From CAZQNF01 sp964403325 (lineage in GTDB: Bacteria; Patescibacteriota; Patescibacteriia; Magasanikbacterales; GWA2-37-8): a DNA stretch of 10,820 nucleotides. The notes under the pieces are model-generated. The model searched no databases. It was not told the origin of the DNA and saw only the letters and a list, made by a program, of their open reading frames with translations. The position numbers were made by a program, and so were the translations under genes. Positions 5,960-10,820 of the stretch are shown here, piece by piece. The stretch covers positions 1 through 10,820 of the forward strand of contig CAYOFO010000043.1 in the NCBI GenBank assembly GCA_964403325.1, written 5' to 3'. Every line of letters starts with the position of its first letter. Positions within the stretch are counted from its first letter, which is position 1.

Positions 5960-6268
5960 TTAATCTAAGAATTGATCACATTTTTTACACACCCGTTTCT
6001 TTTTTTCACCATCCATTTTGTACCCGACACGAGTAGTAGCATTACACTTTGGACACAAAAGGGCCGCATTACTCATATGAATTGGGCTAGCGAGTTCGAC
6101 AATCTGACCTGGCTTGTCAGTAGCTCGGCGGCGAAGGTGTTTTTTCATAATATTTAAACCCTCTACCACAACACGCTCAACTTTTGGAAAAACCTGAATC
6201 ACTTTGCCAGACTTGCCTTTGCTTTTACCGGTGGTGATTTTCACCTGATCATTAACTTTTATTTTCAT
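5960..6268 (-). CDS. rplX: 50S ribosomal protein L24 (uL24) with zinc-ribbon cysteines
   Basis: An early large-subunit assembly initiator, located by the tunnel exit. The 102-residue protein has an N-terminal KOW motif (about residues 3-30, with TGKSKGKSGKVIQV), the conserved VEGLNIMKKH, and a C-terminal part with C72-X2-C75 and C94-X2-C97. These four cysteines probably bind zinc, as in many bacterial L24 proteins (E. coli lacks them). The ATG at 6268 follows rplN by 24 nt. Confidence 0.97.
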   Translation of the reverse strand: MKIKVNDQVKITTGKSKGKSGKVIQVFPKVERVVVEGLNIMKKHLRRRATDKPGQIVELASPIHMSNAALLCPKCNATTRVGYKMDGEKKKRVCKKCDQFLD

Positions 6269-6292
6269 AGTATTGAGTGTTTTGTTTAAATT

Positions 6293-6664
6293 CTATAAAA
6301 CCTCAGGAGCAAGCGAAAGAATTTTTTGGAATCCTTTAGCACGCAATTCTTTGGCAATAGGTCCAAAAATACGAGACCCTTTTGGTTCTTTGCTTTTTCG
6401 ATCAACAATTACAACAGCATTTTCATCGAATCGAATATACGTACCATCAGTTCGGCGATATTCTTTTCGTTGACGAACGATAACTGCGTGAACGACTTCA
6501 CTTTTTTTAACAAGACCACGCGGAGCAGCTTCTTTTACTACACAAGTAATAATATCTCCAAGCTGTGCATAACGTTTTTTATAACCACCGAGAACACGAA
6601 TGCATTGGAGTTTTTTAGGACCAGTATTATCCGCGACGTTTAACATGGAGCGATGTTGTATCAT
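6293..6664 (-). CDS. rplN: 50S ribosomal protein L14 (uL14)
   Basis: A five-stranded barrel protein at the subunit interface, contributing to intersubunit bridges. The 123-residue protein begins MIQHRSMLNVADNTG and ends RIFGPIAKELRAKGFQKI...SLAPEVL, both nearly invariant family features. Length is typical. An internal Met at residue 7 is part of the conserved sequence, so the ATG at 6664 is the start. It follows rpsQ by only 6 nt, showing that the S10-type and spc-type blocks are joined here. Stop codon is TAG. Confidence 0.98.
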   Translation of the reverse strand: MIQHRSMLNVADNTGPKKLQCIRVLGGYKKRYAQLGDIITCVVKEAAPRGLVKKSEVVHAVIVRQRKEYRRTDGTYIRFDENAVVIVDRKSKEPKGSRIFGPIAKELRAKGFQKILSLAPEVL

Positions 6665-6670
6665 ACAGAA

Positions 6671-6952
6671 TTATTTTACAATCGTGGCTAAATACCAGCG
6701 TTTAGTTTTAGAAAGAGGTCGGCATTCAGTAAACTGAACCGTATCACCTACTTTTGCTTCGTTATTTTCATCATGAACATGAAATTTTGTACTTACTCGA
6801 AAACGTTTCTGGTATTTTTCGTTCATTTTCATGGTATTAACCTTGACCACAATGGTTTTCTGCATACCAACCGAGGTCACTTGTCCGGTAAAAGTACGGT
6901 TATGAACAGATACAGCAGCAGGTTTGATAATATTTTTTTTAGTTTGAGCCAT
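6671..6952 (-). CDS. rpsQ: 30S ribosomal protein S17 (uS17)
   Basis: A primary 16S rRNA binder with an OB fold. The 93-residue protein carries a short basic N-terminal addition (residues 1-18) before the conserved RTFTGQVTSVGMQKTIVVKV (about 19-38), followed by KFHVHDENNEAKVGDTV and the ECRPLSKTKRW motif near the end. An AAGGA lies only 2 nt before the ATG at 6952, too close to be a good Shine-Dalgarno. Confidence 0.97.
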   Translation of the reverse strand: MAQTKKNIIKPAAVSVHNRTFTGQVTSVGMQKTIVVKVNTMKMNEKYQKRFRVSTKFHVHDENNEAKVGDTVQFTECRPLSKTKRWYLATIVK

Positions 6953-6967
6953 ATTCCTTAAAAAAGA

Positions 6968-7171
6968 TTATTTAGCTTGTTTGAGTTTTAACTTTTGTGA
7001 TAACGCATGCATCATTTGCGCTATCATTTTTCGCGACCGACCAATTTGATGAAACTGTTTAAAAGTTCCAGAAAATATTTTTAATCGCAAAGCATGCAAA
7101 TTATTTTTTTCTTTTAAAAGCATCTCTTTTAATTCTTCAATACTTTTTTGAACAAGTTCTGTAAATTCCAT
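6968..7171 (-). CDS. rpmC: 50S ribosomal protein L29 (uL29)
   Basis: A small two-helix protein at the tunnel exit, forming with L23 the docking site for trigger factor and SRP. The 67-residue protein is of normal length: helix 1 contains SIEELKEMLLKEKNNL (about 10-25) and helix 2 has the IGRSRKMIAQ motif (about 43-52), the divergent form of the usual RRxIA signature. The position between rplP and rpsQ is canonical and makes the call secure despite the divergence. Confidence 0.93.
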   Translation of the reverse strand: MEFTELVQKSIEELKEMLLKEKNNLHALRLKIFSGTFKQFHQIGRSRKMIAQMMHALSQKLKLKQAK

Positions 7172-7194
7172 ACGATTTAAAATTAAAAGTAAGT

Positions 7195-7608
7195 TTACTG
7201 CTTCTCAACAAATTTTGTTTTGACACCAAGTTTATAACTTGCTAAATGCATTGCCTCTTTTGCCGAATCTCTCGTAATTCCCACCATTTCAAAAAGTACC
7301 GTACCTGGTTTGATAACAGCTACATAATGATCCGGCGCACCCTTTCCTCCACCCATCGGAGTCTCGTTTCCTTTTTTTGTAACAGGCTTATCAGGGAAAA
7401 TACGAATCCAAATTTTACCACCACGTTTGGTATAGCGAGTTAACGTACGTCGAACAGCTTCAATCTGTCGACTGGTTATCCATCCAAATCCTTCACTTTT
7501 TAAACCAAAATCACCAAAGGCAACATTATTAATACGTGTAGCAACACCTTCGCCACGACGACGTCCTTTGTGATGTTTGCGATGTAAAACTTTTTTCGGT
7601 AATAACAT
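7195..7608 (-). CDS. rplP: 50S ribosomal protein L16 (uL16)
   Basis: Organises A-site tRNA contacts and the peptidyl-transferase region in late 50S assembly. The 137-residue protein begins MLLPKKVLHRKHHKGRRRG and contains the family segments FGLKSEGFGWITSRQIEAVR and GGKIWIRIFPDKPVTKKG. The loop that in E. coli reads AVRMGKGKG reads ETPMGGGKG here, so the arginine hydroxylated in E. coli (R81) aligns with proline 84. A short insertion of about three residues near the N-terminus (GEGVAT) is also visible. ATG at 7608; only a weak GAAG lies upstream. Confidence 0.97.
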   Translation of the reverse strand: MLLPKKVLHRKHHKGRRRGEGVATRINNVAFGDFGLKSEGFGWITSRQIEAVRRTLTRYTKRGGKIWIRIFPDKPVTKKGNETPMGGGKGAPDHYVAVIKPGTVLFEMVGITRDSAKEAMHLASYKLGVKTKFVEKQ

Positions 7609-7621
7609 ATAAAAACTTCAG

Positions 7622-8332
7622 CTAATTTTTTCTATAATTTTTTTTATCGGATTGCTCACTATCTTCTTTATTTTGAAAATCAAATTTATCTTGTCTACCA
7701 AAAGCTTCTCCGTGGTAGATCCAAACTTTAATACCAATTTTTCCATAAATGGTATTTGCTTCTGCAAGCGCGTAATCTACTTGACTACGCAGAGTAATAA
7801 GAGACATTTTACCAGCCGCCAACTTTTCAGTACGGGCGATTTCAGCACCATTTAAACGTCCAGACATGCGAATTTTTATTCCTTTAGCCCCTGCTGTCAT
7901 AGTTTTTTGAATAGTCTGCTTCATAACTTTGCGAAATGGCAAACGTTTTTCAATCTCAATAGCTGCATTTTCTGCCACAATAGAGGCAGATAAAGCTGGC
8001 TGAGAGACGGCCTGAATATTTAATTTTACTTTTAATTTAAATTGTAAAAAGTTTTTTTCCAGTTCTTTGCGAATTACTTCCAAACCCTGTCCACTCCGAC
8101 CAATAACTACACCGGGCTTAGCGGCTAAAATAGTTACCGTTAATTCTTTAGTCGTTCTTTCCAAACTAATACTGTCGATACCCGCATCCCGCAACTTCTT
8201 CTGAAGATACTGGCGAATTTTTACTTCTTGCTTTAAGTATAGAGGGAATTGTTCTTTTTTGGCGAACCAACGAGAATCCCACGGAAAAATAAATGGGATA
8301 CGTTGAATGAGAGGATGTACTTTGGAGGCCAT
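7622..8332 (-). CDS. rpsC: 30S ribosomal protein S3 (uS3)
   Basis: Lines the mRNA entry channel of the 30S head and contributes to mRNA unwinding with S4 and S5. The 236-residue protein has the KH domain with GRSG at 78-81 (in KPGVVIGRSGQG) and the C-terminal domain with GAKGIKIRMSGRLNGAEIAR and the IYGKIGIKVWIYHGE strand. The N-terminus MASKVHPLIQRIPFIFPWDS departs from the common GQKVNPxGFRLG form and resembles what I remember from Parcubacteria. A charged tail of about 20 residues follows the last conserved strand. The ATG at 8332 is 3 nt after rplV. Stop codon is TAG. Confidence 0.97.
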   Translation of the reverse strand: MASKVHPLIQRIPFIFPWDSRWFAKKEQFPLYLKQEVKIRQYLQKKLRDAGIDSISLERTTKELTVTILAAKPGVVIGRSGQGLEVIRKELEKNFLQFKLKVKLNIQAVSQPALSASIVAENAAIEIEKRLPFRKVMKQTIQKTMTAGAKGIKIRMSGRLNGAEIARTEKLAAGKMSLITLRSQVDYALAEANTIYGKIGIKVWIYHGEAFGRQDKFDFQNKEDSEQSDKKNYRKN

Positions 8333-8335
8333 AAC

Positions 8336-8737
8336 TTAGGAGTTAGTAGATTCTACATGAGTAGAAACATTTGTTAAAGCTTGATCAGTAGTTTTTTTAG
8401 CAAAAGGGGCTAGAACAAGATTGATGTGAGACATACGTTCACGGATAGGGGTCGCTCGACCATGAGCTTTTGGTGTGAAACGTTTCAAAGTAGGACCAGC
8501 ATTAACTGTAATAGTAGCTATCTTTAAATTTTCTGGAGACAGAGAAAAATTATGCTCAGCATTGGCAACCGCAGAACGAAGAAGTTTTAGCAAAGGTTTA
8601 GCCGCTCGTTTATTCAGTAAAGATAGTGTATTTACTGTGCGCAAAACTGAACGACCGCGCATTAAATCAGCGACCAAACGTACTTTTCTTGGACTCATGC
8701 GTAAAAACTTAAGTTGAGCGCGTACATCAGTAGTCAT
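8336..8737 (-). CDS. rplV: 50S ribosomal protein L22 (uL22)
   Basis: Spans the large subunit; its beta-hairpin lines the exit tunnel and, with L4, forms the constriction that macrolides and arrest peptides sense. The 133-residue protein has the MSPRKVRLVADLMRG motif at 14-28, the KLLRSAVANAEHN helix, and the C-terminal hairpin region KAHGRATPIRERMSHINLVL. It is about 20 residues longer than E. coli L22 through a C-terminal tail after the final strand. The ATG at 8737 follows rpsS by 11 nt. Confidence 0.97.
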   Translation of the reverse strand: MTTDVRAQLKFLRMSPRKVRLVADLMRGRSVLRTVNTLSLLNKRAAKPLLKLLRSAVANAEHNFSLSPENLKIATITVNAGPTLKRFTPKAHGRATPIRERMSHINLVLAPFAKKTTDQALTNVSTHVESTNS

Positions 8738-8748
8738 AAAAATTACAA

Positions 8749-9060
8749 TTATTTTTTAGGAGCAGGGGCAGTGGCTGCAGGTTTTTCCTGATCTTTAGCC
8801 ATTTTACCACCATGACGAATAAATTTCTTAGTTGGAGCCATTTCTCCCAGACGATGACCTACCATATTTTCTTCGGCTAAAACCTGAAGAAAATTTTTAC
8901 CATTATGTACCAAAAATATAGTCCCTACCATTTCAGGCGTTATAACACAAGCTCGAGACCAAGTTTTGATTGGTTGGCGCTTACCACTTTCTTTCATGGC
9001 AAGTACCTTTTTTAGCAACTTAGGATCAATAAATGGTCCTTTTTTTAAACTTCTTGACAT
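8749..9060 (-). CDS. rpsS: 30S ribosomal protein S19 (uS19)
   Basis: Sits at the top of the 30S head, with S13, contacting A-site tRNA and forming intersubunit bridges. The 103-residue protein begins MSRSLKKGPFIDPKLLKKV and has the signature TWSRACVITPEMVG and the GHRLGEMAPTKKF motif. A C-terminal tail rich in Ala, Pro and Lys (last 15 or so residues) makes it slightly longer than usual. The ATG at 9060 follows rplB by 36 nt with no Shine-Dalgarno. Confidence 0.97.
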   Translation of the reverse strand: MSRSLKKGPFIDPKLLKKVLAMKESGKRQPIKTWSRACVITPEMVGTIFLVHNGKNFLQVLAEENMVGHRLGEMAPTKKFIRHGGKMAKDQEKPAATAPAPKK

Positions 9061-9096
9061 AGTAATGAGAATTCGTTATGCATTAGGCTTAACAAT

Positions 9097-9939
9097 TTAT
9101 ATACCCGCTCTTCGATTTTTGACAATAAACTTATTACTCCATTTATTTTTACTTCTGGTTTTTACACCACGAGCTGCTTTACCATAAACTGTCTGAGGAC
9201 CACGACGTTGACCGATAGGACTATGACCTTCACCACCACCGTGCGGATGATCTACAGGATTCATATTCTTTCCCTTAACTGTTGGACGAATACCTCGATG
9301 ACGCATACGGCCAGCTTTGCCCCAACGAATTAAGCGGTGATCAGAGTTTCCAAGAGTACCCACACTGGCGGTACATTCTTTGAGAATAAAACGAACTTCT
9401 CCAGAAGGTAATTTAATTTGAGCATATTTTTCATCAACACCAATAAGCTGGGCTGACATTCCGGCACTGCGAACAATCTGCCCACCTTTGCCTGGAGTTA
9501 ATTCAATACTATAAACAAATAAACCAACTGGGATATACTGAAGTGGCATGCGATTAGCAATACGTGCCTCAACCTGATTTTTTGAAGATACAATTTTATC
9601 ACCTACTTGTATTCCTTCCGGAGCAATCAAATAAGATTTTTTTCCATCAGAGAAATCAACAAGTATGATGCGTGCACTGCGATTTGGATCGTATTCAATA
9701 GCTGTTACCGTTCCCTCAATATCAAAATTATGTTGTTTAAAATCAATTATACGATAATATTTTTTTGCACCACCACCTTGATGACGTACGGTGATATGAC
9801 CCTGGTTATTACGACCAGATTTTGCCTTTAAAATAGTAATCAAACTTTTTTCAGGTTTAAATTTAGTGATATCAGAAAAAGCATCCACACTTGACTGTCG
9901 GCGTCCACTACTTGTAGGTTTATAAACTTTAATCGGCAT
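9097..9939 (-). CDS. rplB: 50S ribosomal protein L2 (uL2)
   Basis: A primary 23S rRNA binder required for subunit association and peptidyl-transferase function. With the chosen start the protein is 280 residues (E. coli 273). It begins MPIKVYKPTSSGRRQ, has HITVRHQGGGAKKYYR (about 48-63), an OB-fold and SH3-like domain, and the conserved MNPVDHPHGGGEG (226-238), whose histidine is essential in the family. I chose the ATG at 9939 over the one at 9957 because 9939 has AAAGG with a 5-nt spacing and gives the standard N-terminus; the extra six residues would be atypical. It follows rplW by 20 nt. Confidence 0.97.
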   Translation of the reverse strand: MPIKVYKPTSSGRRQSSVDAFSDITKFKPEKSLITILKAKSGRNNQGHITVRHQGGGAKKYYRIIDFKQHNFDIEGTVTAIEYDPNRSARIILVDFSDGKKSYLIAPEGIQVGDKIVSSKNQVEARIANRMPLQYIPVGLFVYSIELTPGKGGQIVRSAGMSAQLIGVDEKYAQIKLPSGEVRFILKECTASVGTLGNSDHRLIRWGKAGRMRHRGIRPTVKGKNMNPVDHPHGGGEGHSPIGQRRGPQTVYGKAARGVKTRSKNKWSNKFIVKNRRAGI

Positions 9940-9944
9940 AAAAA

Positions 9945-9949
9945 CCTTT
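9945..9949 (-). promoter_or_regulatory. Shine-Dalgarno sequence for rplB
   Basis: AAAGG lies 5 nt before the ATG at 9939. It is the only well-placed Shine-Dalgarno among the gene starts in this window, and it decides the rplB start against the upstream ATG at 9957, which it would follow. Confidence 0.65.
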
Positions 9950-9959
9950 ATATACAAAA

Positions 9960-10388
9960 TTAAACATTATCATGAAGATGAATTGAACTTCCGGAAGCTA
10001 CGGTCACAACAGCTTTTTTATAATCAGACCGTCGTCCAGTTATACGGCCTGAGCGAACTTTTTTCCCAGCAACATTTACCACTTGAACTTTTTGAGCGTC
10101 AGTTTTATACATTTCTTTTATAGCTTGTTTTATTTGTTTCTTAGTAGCAGTTCGAGCAACTATAAAACTAAACTTATTCTTAGCTTCCAACAAAGCAGCC
10201 TTTTCAGTTACCAATGGTTTTACAATAATACGGTGAGCAACATTTAAAACAACTCCACCATCAACATTGGTTTGACCTGTTTTTTTAGCACGTGAAGTTG
10301 GTTTCATCGTAGATTCAACCACTGAATTTTCGCCAGCTTCATTGGTAATTTTGGTATTTTTTTTGCTTAAACGATTAAGAACACCCAT
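9960..10388 (-). CDS. rplW: 50S ribosomal protein L23 (uL23) with long N-terminal extension
   Basis: Lies at the tunnel exit and is the main docking point for trigger factor and SRP. The core domain (about residues 49-142) has the motif IVKPLVTEKA, the alpha/beta fold helix KKQIKQAIKEMYKTDAQKVQVV, and the RRSDYKKAVVTV strand. The protein is 142 residues, against about 100 in E. coli; the excess is an N-terminal extension of about 48 residues, polar and of low complexity, beginning MGVLNRLSKKNTK. The ATG at 10388 follows rplD by 10 nt without a Shine-Dalgarno. No start inside the extension matches the core better, though GTG codons near residue 46 could in principle serve. Confidence 0.95.
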   Translation of the reverse strand: MGVLNRLSKKNTKITNEAGENSVVESTMKPTSRAKKTGQTNVDGGVVLNVAHRIIVKPLVTEKAALLEAKNKFSFIVARTATKKQIKQAIKEMYKTDAQKVQVVNVAGKKVRSGRITGRRSDYKKAVVTVASGSSIHLHDNV

Positions 10389-10398
10389 ACAAGCTTAT

Positions 10399-10820
10399 CT
10401 ATTTATTAAAAATTTCTTGAATTTTAAGCACCCCTTCTTTACTGCTTAAAATAGTTTGTTTACCAATAAGATCAACCACATTAATGTGAGCGGCCATTTC
10501 AGCTTTTACTTTTGGGATATTACGTGTCATGCGAAGTAAATTTTCATTTTTTTCAGCACTTAAAACCAACCAAGATTTTGTTACTGTTGGTAAATTTTTC
10601 AAAAAAGTAGAAAATTGTTTTGTTTTTACTTCAGAAAAATTAAAATCTTCTACCACAACAAGATTACCACTTTGAAGTTTGTCAGCTAAACACATTTTGA
10701 TAGCTAAACGCCGTTTCTTGGTATTAATTTTTGTTTTATAATTACGTTCTGAAATTGGACCAAAAGTTACACCACCACCAACCCAAATAGGTGAGCGATT
10801 AGAACCGTGACGAGCACGGC
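10399..10820 (-). CDS. rplD: 50S ribosomal protein L4 (uL4), C-terminal part (cut by window edge)
   Basis: About 139 C-terminal residues are visible; the start lies beyond the right edge. The fragment opens inside the extended loop that reaches the exit tunnel (RARHGSNRSPIWVGGG), continues with VTFGPISERNYKTKINTKKRRLAIK, and then the globular part with GNLVVVEDF and NIPKVKAEMAAHINVVDLIG. These match L4. In many bacteria L4 also regulates the S10 operon through its leader, which is not in this window. It is followed by rplW after 10 nt. Stop codon is TAG. An internal ATG at 10695 is not the start, because the conserved loop upstream is in frame. Confidence 0.95.
   Translation of the reverse strand, partial: RARHGSNRSPIWVGGGVTFGPISERNYKTKINTKKRRLAIKMCLADKLQSGNLVVVEDFNFSEVKTKQFSTFLKNLPTVTKSWLVLSAEKNENLLRMTRNIPKVKAEMAAHINVVDLIGKQTILSSKEGVLKIQEIFNK

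Noticed and set aside
6953..6960. AAGGA before rpsQ as a Shine-Dalgarno
   Set aside because: It lies only 2 nt from the ATG, too close for normal pairing with the 16S rRNA end.
9940..9957. Upstream ATG for rplB at 9957
   Set aside because: It would add six atypical residues and start upstream of the only good Shine-Dalgarno, which is correctly spaced for the ATG at 9939.
1..10820. TGA reassigned to glycine as in Gracilibacteria
   Set aside because: All ribosomal proteins read through at full length without in-frame TGA at glycine positions, so the standard bacterial code explains the window.

Overview
The window carries one long minus-strand ribosomal-protein cluster, read from the right edge to the left. 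It is the back end of an S10-type operon (rplD, cut by the right edge, then rplW-rplB-rpsS-rplV-rpsC-rplP-rpmC-rpsQ), running without a break into an spc-type operon (rplN-rplX-rplE-rpsN-rpsH-rplF-rplR-rpsE-rplO-secY). After these come a small unrecognised gene, a bidirectional terminator, a promoter, adk and the first codons of map, cut by the left edge. No plus-strand gene is supported. I see no RNA gene, insertion sequence, CRISPR array or prophage.

The best guess for the source is an uncultivated Patescibacteria/CPR bacterium, probably on the Parcubacteria side. Seen: rpmD (L30) is missing between rpsE and rplO, which sit 2 nt apart; S3 has a short divergent N-terminus; L23 has a long N-terminal extension; S14 is the short four-cysteine form; the ribosomal genes are AT-rich; start codons almost never have a Shine-Dalgarno sequence. 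Absence of L30 across the CPR is established knowledge. The lineage assignment is inference from gene content and remembered family patterns, not from a search.

Layout. Positions 2774-10820 hold eighteen ribosomal-protein genes with gaps of 2 to 39 nt, consistent with one transcript. The largest gap inside the cluster (99 nt, 2675-2773) lies between rplO and secY. It contains a stem-loop with a T-rich 3' side whose three G-U pairs work only in the minus-strand transcript, so it may be an attenuator. Next are secY (1400-2674), an unknown 105-residue acidic protein gene (1048-1365), a 230-nt non-coding stretch with a bidirectional terminator (about 866-895) and a good sigma70-like promoter (836-864), adk (167-817), a 72-nt spacer with two GC-rich hairpins, and map (1-94, partial).

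Together the genes build the large and small ribosomal subunits around the peptidyl-transferase centre and tunnel exit (L2, L4, L16, L22, L23, L24, L29), the central protuberance (L5, L18), and the decoding and head regions (S3, S5, S8, S14, S19). They also supply the SecY channel that receives exported nascent chains. Adk and Map add nucleotide balance and N-terminal methionine removal. The usual secY-adk-map linkage is kept, but a terminator and a separate promoter split it here.

The window is mostly ordinary. The parts that deserve a second look are the unknown gene after secY, the rplO-secY stem-loop, the adk promoter with a palindrome in its spacer, the adk-map hairpin element, proline in place of the usual arginine in L16, and the absence of TGA among 21 stop codons.
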